A DNA stretch of 64,000 nt from Levilactobacillus tujiorum (GTDB taxonomy: Bacteria > Bacillota > Bacilli > Lactobacillales > Lactobacillaceae). Every line of letters starts with the position of its first letter. Within the stretch, counting starts at the first letter, position 1. A program made the position numbers and the translations under genes. Location of the stretch: the NCBI RefSeq assembly GCF_012641185.1, contig NZ_JAAXLK010000004.1:62001-126000 (forward strand), written 5' to 3'. This document shows positions 8,164-16,725 of the stretch, piece by piece. Under the pieces are notes generated by a model. The model did no database searches. It worked only from the letters and a program-made list of their open reading frames with translations, and had not been told where the DNA came from.

Positions 8164-8420
8164 GTCGTTAAGCCAAGATACCCTTTGATGTTGTCGGACG
8201 GTACTACTGAAAATTTATTTGTTGATAATTGAGCAAAGTCGAAACCGATTTCAGAAGCAGTCCGTAATTGATGACAGGTCGGAATCGGTAATGGCAGTAT
8301 CCTTGTCATTGAAGCATTCTTGCCCCTAAAAACAGTCAATGACTCGTTGTTAAATTCAGTAACGTTGCCAGCCTAATTAACTTGGTAAACAACATTTAAC
8401 GCTTTTATTGTGAAAAGGGT
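8164..8420. other. gene-free stretch, nothing recognised
   Basis: Between the terminator and the permease promoter I find no convincing gene. A minus-strand 64-codon frame here has no ribosome site or family resemblance. No repeat copy is present. Confidence 0.5.
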
Positions 8421-8431
8421 TGTTGTATAAT
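8408..8431 (+). promoter_or_regulatory. probable promoter of the glycerate permease-kinase operon
   Basis: TATAAT (8426-8431) lies about 60 bases upstream of the permease start. TTGTGA (8408-8413) is too close for a standard -35, so the upstream half is uncertain. Confidence 0.5.
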
Positions 8432-8492
8432 TCTAAAAGTTTGAAAAGTTAGTTACATAATTCACTTATTAGCATAAGGAGCGTGAAGGGAA

Positions 8493-9794
8493 ATGACAGT
8501 TTCAGTGAGTTGGATTGGCGCCCTGATTGGGTTAGCGCTAGCCATTATTCTGATTTTGAAAAAATTAAATCCCGTTTATTCCCTATTATTGGGAACGATC
8601 GTTGGAGCGTTGATTGGTGGGGCCAATTTAAGCCAGACGGTTGAGATTGTGGTTACCGGGTCACAGAGTGTGATGGGCACCGTCGTCCGGGTACTCGCTG
8701 CGGGGGTCTTTGCTGGTGTGATGATGGAGTCCGGTGCAGCTAACGCCATCGCGCGGGGCATCGTGGACAAGTTTGGTGAAAGCCTGGCCATCTTGTCGTT
8801 GGCTTTGGCGACGATGATTATTACGGCGGTGGGGGTATTCATCCCAGTTGCCGTACTGATTGTGGCCCCGATTGCGCTGGAAGTGGGGAGTCGGATGAAG
8901 ATTTCCAAGCTGGCCCTCCTAGTGGCGTTGTCCGGTGGGGGTAAAGCGGGGAATATCATCTCGCCCAACCCGAATACAATTGCGGCAGCGCACGGGTTCC
9001 ACTTGGAATTGAGTCAATTGATGGTCGCCGACTTTATTCCGGCTGTTTTTGGATTAATCGCGACGGTGCTCATTGCTACCCTGTTGCGGCACCGCGGAAC
9101 GGTGGCAACGATGGCCGATGTTCAGGCCAATCAGGATCAGGGAACAGCGCAGACGCCGGCCCTGCCTTCACTAGGAACGGCGATTGTGGCGCCAGTCTTA
9201 GCCGTGATCCTATTACTACTGAATCCAGTGGGGAATGTCTTGCACATCGGGTTACTTGAAAAATTCAACGTCGATGCCATGTACATTTTGCCACTAGCCG
9301 GGCTAATCGGCATGCTGGCGATGCATCAGGGCAAACAAGTTCTGGCCTACACCAAGGCCGGCATGGCGCGGATGACGGATGTGGTGTTGATCCTGATCGG
9401 TGCGGGGGCCATTGGGGGCTTGATCACAACCTCGACGTTGCCGGCCATGATCGTTCATTTGATTAAGATCTCTGGCATTTCCGGGACCTTCTTGGCACCG
9501 ATCGCCGGGATTCTGATGGCGGCCGCCACGGCTTCGACGTCAACCGGGGTCATCTTGGCAACCGGCTCGTTCGGCAAAGCCATTCTGGCCTTCGGGACGG
9601 CACCGTTAGCCGCTGCTGTGATGGTTCATACGGGGGCGACGGTGATTGATCACCTGCCACAAGGAAATTATTTCCACGTGACGGCCAACGCGATGAACAT
9701 GTCACTGAAGGAACGGATGCAGTCCGTTCCTTATGAAACGGCAGTCGGGCTGACGATGACCATCGTTGGTGTGATTATGTTCACCGTATTCTAG
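8493..9794 (+). CDS. GntP-family permease, probably for glycerate
   Basis: A 433-residue protein with about 12 membrane segments. It shows GntP-family marks: SGGGKAGNIISPNPNTIAAA in the middle and a C-terminal PIAGILMAAATASTSTGVILATG segment followed by GATVIDHLPQGNYFH. The family imports gluconate and related sugar acids with protons. The ATG has AAGGAGCGTGAAGGG upstream. The next gene, 27 bases on, encodes glycerate kinase, which suggests that glycerate, not gluconate, is carried. A shared terminator follows the kinase. Confidence 0.88.
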   Translation: MTVSVSWIGALIGLALAIILILKKLNPVYSLLLGTIVGALIGGANLSQTVEIVVTGSQSVMGTVVRVLAAGVFAGVMMESGAANAIARGIVDKFGESLAILSLALATMIITAVGVFIPVAVLIVAPIALEVGSRMKISKLALLVALSGGGKAGNIISPNPNTIAAAHGFHLELSQLMVADFIPAVFGLIATVLIATLLRHRGTVATMADVQANQDQGTAQTPALPSLGTAIVAPVLAVILLLLNPVGNVLHIGLLEKFNVDAMYILPLAGLIGMLAMHQGKQVLAYTKAGMARMTDVVLILIGAGAIGGLITTSTLPAMIVHLIKISGISGTFLAPIAGILMAAATASTSTGVILATGSFGKAILAFGTAPLAAAVMVHTGATVIDHLPQGNYFHVTANAMNMSLKERMQSVPYETAVGLTMTIVGVIMFTVF

Positions 9795-9821
9795 CGGACA
9801 GGAAGAAAGGATGACGAGATC

Positions 9822-10952
9822 GTGAAATTTGTAATTGCGCCCGATTCATTTAAGGGCAGTCTAACGGCAAAACAAGCAGCGGATGCCATTTATACTGGCT
9901 TGAAGCGGGTCTTCCCTACAGCGGAGTATGAACTGGTTCCTATGGCTGATGGTGGTGAGGGTACGGTTCAATCGCTGGTAGACGCCACACAGGGGCAATT
10001 TCGGCATGCAGATGTGTTGAATCCGCTGGGACAACCCGTTTCGGCCGAGTATGGGCTACTGGGGGATGAGCAGACGGCCGTGATCGAAATGGCGGCGGCC
10101 AGTGGCATTCAATTTGTGAATGAAGAAACGAAGAATCCGTTGATTACTACAACTTATGGCACGGGACAATTGATGCTGGATGCCATGCACCACGGTGCGC
10201 GGGAAATTATTATCGGAATTGGCGGTAGTGCTACGACTGATGGGGGCCAAGGCATGGCTGAGGCGCTAGGAGTCAAGTTCTTAGATGCCGCGGGCCATCC
10301 TATCTCACGGGGTGGCGGCGGTCTGGCCGATCTGGCAACGATTGACGTGAGTGGGGTTGATCCGTTAGTGGCTCAGACCAAGGTCCGGATTGCTTCCGAC
10401 GTGACCAATCCGTTGGTGGGGGCGCAAGGTTCGGCGGCGGTTTTCGGTCCACAAAAAGGGGCTACGCCGGCGATGGTTCAGACGCTAGATGCTAATTTAG
10501 CTCACTATGCCGCTGTGATTAAGGCAACCTTAGGGACGGATCTCGCCGATTTCCCAGGAGCGGGTGCCGCTGGTGGCTTAGGCGCTGGTCTTCTGGTCTT
10601 CACCCAATCGCAGATGGAAAAGGGCGTGGAGATCGTGGTTCGTGAAACGCGTCTCAAAGAACGCGCCGTTGGAGCCGACTACGTCTTTACCGGTGAGGGA
10701 GCCATTGACTTCCAGACGCAATACGGCAAAACGCCGATGGGCACTGCCCAGGCCGTGAAGGAAGTTAGCCCGAAGGCGAAAGTCATTGGGGTGGCTGGCA
10801 ACGTTGGTGAGGGCATTGATCAGCTCTATGATCTAGGAATTGATGCCATCTTCGGTATTTTGCCGGGGATTGTGGACCTGCCCACGGCGATTCAAGCAGC
10901 GTCAGCTAATCTGGCGCGAACGGCAGAAAATATTGCCCGGGTAATTAAATAG
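9822..10952 (+). CDS. glycerate kinase (GarK/GlxK type)
   Basis: It phosphorylates D-glycerate with ATP, feeding glycolysis at the phosphoglycerate level. The 376-residue length is typical. It begins with the family signature KFVIAPDSFKGSLTA, has DGGEGTVQSL near residue 50, a glycine-rich GIGGSATTDGG block near residue 135, and GAAGGLGAGLL and FTGEGAIDFQT later. The GTG start at 9822 is required by the N-terminal signature. The ATG at 9811 opens only four codons in another frame. It forms an operon with the GntP permease. Whether the product is 2- or 3-phosphoglycerate cannot be read. Confidence 0.93.
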   Translation: MKFVIAPDSFKGSLTAKQAADAIYTGLKRVFPTAEYELVPMADGGEGTVQSLVDATQGQFRHADVLNPLGQPVSAEYGLLGDEQTAVIEMAAASGIQFVNEETKNPLITTTYGTGQLMLDAMHHGAREIIIGIGGSATTDGGQGMAEALGVKFLDAAGHPISRGGGGLADLATIDVSGVDPLVAQTKVRIASDVTNPLVGAQGSAAVFGPQKGATPAMVQTLDANLAHYAAVIKATLGTDLADFPGAGAAGGLGAGLLVFTQSQMEKGVEIVVRETRLKERAVGADYVFTGEGAIDFQTQYGKTPMGTAQAVKEVSPKAKVIGVAGNVGEGIDQLYDLGIDAIFGILPGIVDLPTAIQAASANLARTAENIARVIK

Positions 10953-10978
10953 AGCGAAGTGACTACTGAGTTCGACGG

Positions 10979-11010
10979 AGCGGTCGGGAAAATTGTCCCG
11001 GCCGCTTTTT
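10979..11010 (+). terminator. terminator of the glycerate operon
   Basis: AGCGGTCGGGA pairs with TCCCGGCCGCT through one G-T pair, followed by TTTT. Confidence 0.9.
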
Positions 11011-11184
11011 GAGTTGTGGGTGTTTGAGCGAATAGCCGGTTGTTTACTAAGGTTAAGTATCAAATTGATTAGTTTGAGGAACGATTTATCACGGCATTCA
11101 TTGAAGAATGGTACCATTTTCAGTGAAAGGGTTGCGTCATGAAGGCCGGACGTCTAGGCTTGACTTGCGTGAAGGGGGAGTTAG

Positions 11185-12321
11185 ATGAAAAAGTTACAGC
11201 GGTTTATCGGGGAGAGCGCTGTGCTACTGGGGACGCTGTGCCTCGTGCTGTTAGGGGGCAATGTAGCGGCCCAGGCACGGGTACGCACGAAATTTGCCTT
11301 AGCCAATTATCAGGAAAAGAAGGTCAAAGTGGTCCACAATCAGGATCTGTATGTACCGCGGCCAGCCAGCTATGCGTTTTCGCCAACTTATCAGCAGCAG
11401 GGGACATTTCAGACTCAGCCAGCGACCTATACGACGCTACGTGGGAATGCGCCAGCCACGTTGACAACGGCGCTGTACCTTCCCGTTACGGTCCACCGTT
11501 CCGGCGATTGGGCCAATCCGCAAAGTTTGGTGATCACTAAGAACGGCAAGACCGCTTACGTGGCTTACCTGGAGACCGGCAGTGCGGGAACGGGCTGGAT
11601 CGTCAAGTATGATTTGGCTAAGTTGCGGCAAAAATTCGGTGCAACGACGACAAATATGGCCTTGATTCGGCGGGCGACCAATGCCGCCTCTAAGGGAAAG
11701 AAGTCGCCGCATCAACGTCAGGTGCTCAGCGCAATCAAACAGGGGCCAAAATTTGACTTGGGCCACGGACAATCCATGGCACTAAATCCCAAGAACGGGC
11801 AGCTGTGGTTTACGCGTTCGACTGGTGTCGCCGGCAAGTATGGCAGTGCCGTGCGGGTCTCGACTAAGACCCTCCGTCCGGTGCGGACCGTTGATTATCG
11901 GTTAGTGAATCGAAACGGCGTCAAGTTGGCGGTTAATAGTACGTTGACCTTTGATCGCCAAGGCTACGCCTACTTCAGTAGTTATAGTGGCAAGCGCGCA
12001 CTGCGGATTTATCGGGGAACGATTAGTCAACGCGGCGTGCATTTTAAGTTAGTGATGCAGGGGCTAGCCTATCGTCCAGGGCAAACGCACCAGTCGATTG
12101 CTTATAACGCGAAGAATAATCGCCTGTATTTTATCAGTGATGACGCGATTTCCTCAGTGCCATTGGCGAGGTTACTCAAACGGCAGCTCAAGCCCAAAGA
12201 CGTCCGAGCCACGGCCTTCGCTAGCCAGCGGGAGTTTGAAGCGTTGGCGTTCACGGGAGCTGGTCAAGGCTATCTGATGATGAACCGGGGACCAGAGCTA
12301 TTGCAGGTGAGCTTTAAATAG
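11185..12321 (+). CDS. secreted protein of unknown function
   Basis: A 378-residue protein with a clear signal peptide: KKLQRF, then a hydrophobic stretch to about residue 28, then a likely signal peptidase site around AAQARV. There is no LPxTG motif and no second membrane segment, so it is probably released. The mature part is basic and rich in Thr, Tyr and Gln. From about residue 100 it has repeated blocks of about 50 residues such as NPQSLVITKNGKTAYVAYLE, GQSMALNPKNGQLWFTRS and HQSIAYNAKNNRLYFISDD, which look like blades of a beta-propeller. I do not recognise a named family. The ATG has AAGGGGGAG at ideal spacing. Repeat copy B starts 5 bases after its stop codon. Confidence 0.8.
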   Translation: MKKLQRFIGESAVLLGTLCLVLLGGNVAAQARVRTKFALANYQEKKVKVVHNQDLYVPRPASYAFSPTYQQQGTFQTQPATYTTLRGNAPATLTTALYLPVTVHRSGDWANPQSLVITKNGKTAYVAYLETGSAGTGWIVKYDLAKLRQKFGATTTNMALIRRATNAASKGKKSPHQRQVLSAIKQGPKFDLGHGQSMALNPKNGQLWFTRSTGVAGKYGSAVRVSTKTLRPVRTVDYRLVNRNGVKLAVNSTLTFDRQGYAYFSSYSGKRALRIYRGTISQRGVHFKLVMQGLAYRPGQTHQSIAYNAKNNRLYFISDDAISSVPLARLLKRQLKPKDVRATAFASQREFEALAFTGAGQGYLMMNRGPELLQVSFK

Positions 12322-12326
12322 GTGAG

Positions 12327-12883
12327 CTAAAGGTTGAAACTTAAAATGGTTCTGTAAAGGCCGGGGTATTACGATTTTGAAAAATAGACAAACAGATAAT
12401 TTCTGCCGCCTCGCCGTTCGCCAAATTTGAGCTGGAGCGCTGTGGGGAGGACGGCTAGAGCCATAGGGCGGTCTCTAGCCTCGCTTTGACCCGAGGAACA
12501 CGTGTCAAAGTCGCCATTTACCAAGAACTTGGTAAATCCCACGGCTGAGCTCAAATTTGGCTCACTCTCGGCTACACAGATATTGTCCTCTATATTTGCC
12601 AAGTGCTGATGTACCAAGTGATTAAACCAATTTGTTAGTCAAGAAACTAGCTTAACCGGAGGAGGGCAGAGATGGAGCCAGCTGTGTCAACGGTATTAGC
12701 CGATTTTCGGCTTACAGCGTGGGACGTGTTTGGAGATCGGTGAACTTCCGAGCTTCAAACCGAGCCGGAGGACCGCTTCTCAGGCCGCAGGCGTTCCCCA
12801 CAGCAGGCGGAATCTCTGCCAGCCGCAGGTGACGTTAGACTATTTTTAGAGTTGGTAATGATTTTAGTCCTTTCAACCTTTAG
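12327..12883 (+). repeat. structured intergenic repeat, copy B
   Basis: A full-length copy. Perfect 13-bp ends: CTAAAGGTTGAAA (12327-12339) and TTTCAACCTTTAG (12871-12883). TAGGTGAG before and TAGATGAA after may be a decayed 8-bp duplication. Domain 1: GCCAAATTTGAGCT (12420-12433) with AGCTCAAATTTGGC (12548-12561). The T-A pair of copy A is C-G here. Inner hairpins are GGCTAGAG/CTCTAGCC, CTTTGAC/GTCAAAG and ATTTACCAAG/CTTGGTAAAT. Domain 2: GGCAGAGAT (12665-12673) with ATCTCTGCC (12812-12820), holding AGCCGA/TCGGCT and GTTTG/CAAAC hairpins. GGAGGA with 8-base spacing precedes ATG 12672, which opens a 23-codon frame. It lies between two convergent genes and is closest to copy C. Confidence 0.9.
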
Positions 12884-12892
12884 TAGATGAAA

Positions 12893-12926
12893 AAAAGATT
12901 CTGCAGCCGAAACTGCAGAATCTTTT
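12893..12926 (-). terminator. terminator of pepC, symmetrical
   Basis: AAAAGATTCTGCAG and CTGCAGAATCTTTT form a perfect 14-bp stem with T-runs on both strands. It ends pepC and could also stop transcripts leaving repeat copy B. Confidence 0.92.
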
Positions 12927-12945
12927 AGTTTGAGTATATCTTTAG

Positions 12946-14280
12946 TTAGGCTAAAGCACCCATTGGATCCCAAGGGGCCAGAACAGTTGGTTCTTCGGTC
13001 TCTTGAATCTTCTTCAGGTCGTCAGGCAAGAATTGCTTGTTGACCACGACTTGGTAGCAGTATTCGTCCATCCAAGCATCGCTCATCACGAAGTAACCCT
13101 TGGTACCGACCTTTTCACCCCAAGAGTTTTCAACCTTCCACTTGGTTGGCTTGCCGTCAACCAAGTCGACACCAGTCAAGACCATGGCGTGCGTCATCAT
13201 GCTTTCGCCGTAGTCCAGGCGTTCAGCCTTGGTCGTGGAGAAGTCGATGTTGAAGAGGGCATCCTTGTCGTAGAACTTGGTATCCATGATACCCTTTCGC
13301 CGTTCTGAGGATTGACCCACATCACAACCGAACCAAACGGATTGACCCGCTTGTAATTGCTTGATGGCTAAGGCCTTGAAGTCCTTCATCGTCACGTTTA
13401 AGTGCTTCACTTGACGGCCCTTGACCACGTTACCCAGCATTTCAACCGTGTAGGTGTGGTTGTATGGCTTGTCGTCAGTTGGAGCGTTGATGATGGAAAC
13501 GTAGTCGGACAAGTCCCAATTGACGTACTTGTCGAAGAAGGACTTAGGCGTTAAGCCCTTGTCGATGTGGTAGTTCTTGTCATCGTCGCGGTACTCGAAG
13601 TCGAATTCGCTGACTGGTTCACCAAGTGAGAAGCTTAATAGACGGTAGACTTCACCGAGCATCTTATCCTTGGCTGCGGCGATGTCAGCATCGCTGGCCT
13701 TGTCGGCAACTAACTTCCGTAAGGTAACCGCGTCCTTACGCAACTTTAAGTTCAGGGTGCTGTTAAGTTCGCTGGACTTGGAACTGTTGTAAGTTTCAGG
13801 CATCACGGACTTAGGCACGATCCCGTACTTTTCAATGATGGCACACAGCATGTCCCATTGACCCCCATCTTGTTGTGGGGTAGCCATTAAGAAGGCGACT
13901 TTCCGGCTAGACGTTGGTTGGTCAGCCGTAGCTAAGACGTTTTCGTAGAAGTAGTTGGCTTTTTCAAATTTGTCCCAGAAGTTGGTGTAGTTTTGGGATA
14001 ATTCAAAGTCACTCAGATTGAATAGGTCAGCTAAATGATGGCGCATCGTGTTCAATGCGGCAAACATCCAGCAACGACCACTTTGCTTTTGGTTAGCAAC
14101 TTTCCCGGTATCCAAATCAATGGAAAAGACGGGAGTCATGTCGGTTTCGGAAGCGTAATCGGCAGAAGTTGCGAGAATCCCTTGGTGACTCACTGCGCGT
14201 TCTAACACCTTTGCAGTGGGGTCAGCAGCTAAAGCTTGTTGATAACGGGCGGTTTGGTCCGCCGTGATTTCTTTACTCAA
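12946..14280 (-). CDS. pepC: aminopeptidase C (bleomycin hydrolase family)
   Basis: A cytoplasmic cysteine aminopeptidase that degrades peptides taken up from milk or plant protein, acting as a hexamer in known homologues. The 444-residue length is typical. Catalytic residues are visible: Cys70 in QSGRCWMF, His in MTHAMVLTG and Asn in VENSWG. The frame stays open to a GTG at 14289, but the AGGAG site lies directly beside it. TTG 14280 (MSKEITADQT) has about 9-base spacing and fits better. It is a monocistronic gene with a strong terminator. There is no secretion signal, as expected. Confidence 0.95.
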   Translation of the reverse strand: MSKEITADQTARYQQALAADPTAKVLERAVSHQGILATSADYASETDMTPVFSIDLDTGKVANQKQSGRCWMFAALNTMRHHLADLFNLSDFELSQNYTNFWDKFEKANYFYENVLATADQPTSSRKVAFLMATPQQDGGQWDMLCAIIEKYGIVPKSVMPETYNSSKSSELNSTLNLKLRKDAVTLRKLVADKASDADIAAAKDKMLGEVYRLLSFSLGEPVSEFDFEYRDDDKNYHIDKGLTPKSFFDKYVNWDLSDYVSIINAPTDDKPYNHTYTVEMLGNVVKGRQVKHLNVTMKDFKALAIKQLQAGQSVWFGCDVGQSSERRKGIMDTKFYDKDALFNIDFSTTKAERLDYGESMMTHAMVLTGVDLVDGKPTKWKVENSWGEKVGTKGYFVMSDAWMDEYCYQVVVNKQFLPDDLKKIQETEEPTVLAPWDPMGALA

Positions 14281-14494
14281 TGACGTCACTCTCCTAACTA
14301 TATTCTCTCATTGTACTCCAATTTTCTCATTTTTTGTATAGATTCCGCAGAACTGGTGAAAATTCCCTAGCGGAGTGGGGGTTAGATTGCCAGTGAGTGT
14401 TAGTTTTAACTGACAACAAAGGACTTCCACATACGTTAGTATCTGAAAGTCCCCAGGTAATGCAATTTTAGGTTAGTAAAATGGTGCAGGTGAG

Positions 14495-15301
14495 CTAGTC
14501 GTAGTTCAAGTGCTTGTCTTGATCCAAAGCGTTAATCTCAGCGATTTCGGCGTCGGTCAAGTTAAAGCCAGAGATCTCGAAGTTTTCCTTGACCCGTGCT
14601 GGTTTGGAAGACTTAGGGAAGACGACGAAGCCCGTATCGAGTTGCCACCGCAGGACGACTTGTGCGGGGGACTTACCATACTTTTCCGCCAGCTTGGTGA
14701 TGACGGGATCTTCGAGGATTAAGTGGCCGTGACCAATTGGTGAGTAGCCCTCGTTAACCAGGCCGTTGTCGGCGTCGAACTGACCTAATTCAGCTTGAAC
14801 CTTGTAAGGGTGCCGTTCGATTTGGTTTACCATTGGCTTCACCTTAGCCATATCAAAGACTTGCTTGAGCTGGTCTTCAGAGAAGTTAGAAACCCCAATG
14901 GCCCGAACCTTCTTTTGTTGATATAAGGTTTCTAGGGCCCGCCAAGTATCGAGGGTTAAGTCGAAGTTCTCTTCATTTGGCCAGTGGATCAGGTAGAGGT
15001 CCAGGTAGTCTAACTGTAAGTCAGCTAAGGTCTTGTCAAAGGCGGCTAGGGTCTTGTCGTAACCTTGATCGGCATTCCAGACCTTAGACGTAATGAACAA
15101 GTCGGACCGGTCAACCCCGGATGCCTTGATGGCTTCACCCACGGCAGGTTCGTTGCCGTAAATGTGGGCACAGTCTAAGTGCCGGTAACCAGCGTCTAAA
15201 GCCGTCTTAATCGCTGCAGGGACGTCCTTGCTGTCGATTAAGTAAGTTCCGAAACCTAACATTGGAATGGTAACGCCGTTGCTGAGTTGTGTTGTTTCCA
15301 T
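14495..15301 (-). CDS. aldo/keto reductase
   Basis: An NADPH-dependent reductase of aldehydes or ketones, TIM-barrel fold, 268 residues. The catalytic tetrad can be read: Asp43 and Tyr48 in LDCAHIYGNE, Lys73 in ITSKVWN, and His106 in YLIHWP. The cofactor segment FPKSSKPARVKEN, close to the usual IPKSxxxxRxxEN, is near the C-terminus. ATG 15301 (METTQLSNGVTIPMLGFGTY) has GAGG at good spacing. The longer frame adds 11 unrelated residues. It belongs to the 2,5-diketo-gluconic acid reductase-like group. The physiological substrate is unknown. Confidence 0.92.
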   Translation of the reverse strand: METTQLSNGVTIPMLGFGTYLIDSKDVPAAIKTALDAGYRHLDCAHIYGNEPAVGEAIKASGVDRSDLFITSKVWNADQGYDKTLAAFDKTLADLQLDYLDLYLIHWPNEENFDLTLDTWRALETLYQQKKVRAIGVSNFSEDQLKQVFDMAKVKPMVNQIERHPYKVQAELGQFDADNGLVNEGYSPIGHGHLILEDPVITKLAEKYGKSPAQVVLRWQLDTGFVVFPKSSKPARVKENFEISGFNLTDAEIAEINALDQDKHLNYD

Positions 15302-15450
15302 GTCATTACCTCGCTCTTCAAATATTTTGAACAATTACGCATACCACCATGATACACTATTGGGTAATTAGTTTCATGCTTCACACTTCATGACTCGTGA
15401 TAAATGTGGGGGTGGTCGGCTGAAACAGAACTATATCCAGGGGGGACAGT

Positions 15451-15558
15451 ATGCTCAATATTGGCGATTCAATTTTTTATTTAATCTGTTTTGCAGTGCT
15501 AATCGCTGCTGGTGTGGGAATAGTTTGGCTCGTTCGCTGGCTAATCAAGCATAAGTAA
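15451..15558 (+). CDS. 35-residue single-span membrane protein (small ORF)
   Basis: ATG 15451 has AGGGGGGACAG 2 to 3 bases upstream, a strong ribosome site. The frame codes for MLNIGDSIFYLI, a hydrophobic core of about 20 residues (FYLICFAVLIAAGVGIVWLV), and a basic end RWLIKHK, then TAA. This is the usual plan of a small membrane protein with a cytoplasmic positive tail. A terminator follows directly. I do not recognise the family. Its function is unknown. It lies alone between two minus-strand genes, opposite in direction, so it needs its own promoter, which I cannot place with confidence. Confidence 0.6.
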   Translation: MLNIGDSIFYLICFAVLIAAGVGIVWLVRWLIKHK

Positions 15559-15604
15559 AAAGGGCAACAGCCGACTTTCGAGGTGAAAGTTGCTGTTGCC
15601 CTTA
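15557..15604. terminator. bidirectional terminator between the small ORF and rpiA
   Basis: GGGCAACAGC (15562-15571) pairs with GCTGTTGCCC (15592-15601), with a further ACTTTC/GAAAGT stem inside. The minus side is followed by TTTTT, so it mainly ends rpiA. Confidence 0.88.
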
Positions 15605-15622
15605 CGCTTATTTAAAGTGCGG

Positions 15623-16309
15623 TTAGTCGCGTGCGTTCAAGACTTCTGGTCCGTCTTGACGACCCACGATAACCGTGTTGACAGTATCTAAGAACAACCC
15701 GTGTTCAACGACACCGACGATGCCATTCAACGTGTTGGCTAATTCGTGCGGGTGATCAATCCGGCCTAAGTGTAGGTCGATGATGTAGTTCTTGGAGTCG
15801 GTCAAAACGTGGCTCCCGTCTTCCTTCATCCGGAAGGTTGGGTGAAGATCCATCTTATCCAGCTTCTCTAAGACGTGGCTAGAGCCGAAGGGAATGACTT
15901 CCAATGGTAATGGGAACTTGCCTAAGTGGTGAACCATCTTGCTTTCGTCAACAATCCACATGTTCTTCTTGGAGTTGATGGCCACGATCTTTTCCCATAA
16001 GTGAGCGGCACCGCCACCCTTGATACCTTGGAAATTGTCGTCAATTTCATCGGCACCATCGATGGTTAAATCAAGGTGGTCGACTTCGTCAAGTTGCTTG
16101 ATCGTGATGCCCAATGATTCGGCTTGCTTAGCAGAACGGTCGGAAGTGGCTACCCCCACGATGCTGAGGCCTTCTTCTTTGACGCGCTTGCCCAGAGCAT
16201 CAATCATGTAGCGGACAGTTGACCCAGTTCCGATTCCTAAAATCATACCGTCTTCAACGTACTTAACGGCTTCTTGACCAACGAGAGCTTTCAATGCATT
16301 TTGATCCAT
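15623..16309 (-). CDS. rpiA: ribose-5-phosphate isomerase A
   Basis: It interconverts ribose 5-phosphate and ribulose 5-phosphate in the pentose phosphate/phosphoketolase routes. At 228 residues it is of normal length. Family marks in order: GLGTGSTV-like [62 protein letters not shown] (with the catalytic Asp and Glu region), and LPLEVIPFG. It overlaps no gene but begins 7 bases after the acetyltransferase frame, so the two form a small operon, ending at the 15.56-15.60 kb terminator. Confidence 0.96.
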   Translation of the reverse strand: MDQNALKALVGQEAVKYVEDGMILGIGTGSTVRYMIDALGKRVKEEGLSIVGVATSDRSAKQAESLGITIKQLDEVDHLDLTIDGADEIDDNFQGIKGGGAAHLWEKIVAINSKKNMWIVDESKMVHHLGKFPLPLEVIPFGSSHVLEKLDKMDLHPTFRMKEDGSHVLTDSKNYIIDLHLGRIDHPHELANTLNGIVGVVEHGLFLDTVNTVIVGRQDGPEVLNARD

Positions 16310-16316
16310 ACTGTAA

Positions 16317-16655
16317 CTACTCCTCTTCTGTGTGTTCTAAGTGTAAAGCAACTGGTCGAACAGCCGCAGCACCACTAACGGGTAATTGTTGTGCCATTAA
16401 CACATCGGTGGGATGGGTTGTAAAGTAACGTTTGGCATACGGGTCCAGTAATTTAACCTGAACGTTTGCCGCAGTAGCCAGTTGAGTAAAACGTTTTATC
16501 AATTGCTCAGCTAACACAGCTGCGGGCTGAGCGGGGCGGACAAAGATTTGTTCTAACACCCAAGTGGTGTCATTGAGACAAAGGTAGTGTAAGCTCGCTA
16601 GGAGCCGATCATCTTCGCGGATGGTCAACTCGCCCGGATTCTCCGTCATTGCCAT
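16317..16655 (-). CDS. small GNAT-like acetyltransferase (COG2388/YjdJ type)
   Basis: A 112-residue protein. The sheet pattern [19 protein letters not shown], the [12 protein letters not shown] block, the helix [16 protein letters not shown], and the end segment [16 protein letters not shown] match the small GNAT proteins whose C-terminal signature is CPYAxxYFxxHP. Here Leu-Asp-Pro replaces Cys-Pro. These are predicted N-acetyltransferases with unknown targets. The ATG has AGGGAG upstream, and a second in-frame ATG lies two codons on. The tail LEHTEEE is acidic. It is the first gene of a unit with rpiA. Confidence 0.7.
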   Translation of the reverse strand: MAMTENPGELTIREDDRLLASLHYLCLNDTTWVLEQIFVRPAQPAAVLAEQLIKRFTQLATAANVQVKLLDPYAKRYFTTHPTDVLMAQQLPVSGAAAVRPVALHLEHTEEE

Positions 16656-16725
16656 GGTTACTTGACTCCCTTCATGACCAGTCTTACTCCTAATTCTGGT
16701 CTATCCGCGAGGTCTTGTCAACTAA

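Noticed and set aside
8145-8339. Minus-strand 64-codon frame
   Set aside because: It overlaps a terminator, has no ribosome site and no recognisable motif.
12369-12617. Minus-strand frame inside repeat copy B, similar to one in copy C (25202-25498)
   Set aside because: The similarity follows from the conserved repeat. No ribosome site is present, and other copies have frames on other strands (1464-1670, 40977-41165).
12327-12883. Copies as HEARO/IscB or TnpB guide RNAs
   Set aside because: No nuclease gene lies near any copy, and inverted terminal repeats with target duplications are not expected for those elements. Not excluded without a search.
12755-12973. Minus-strand frame overlapping the end of copy B, the terminator and the pepC end
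   Set aside because: It crosses a strong terminator and has no ribosome site or family.
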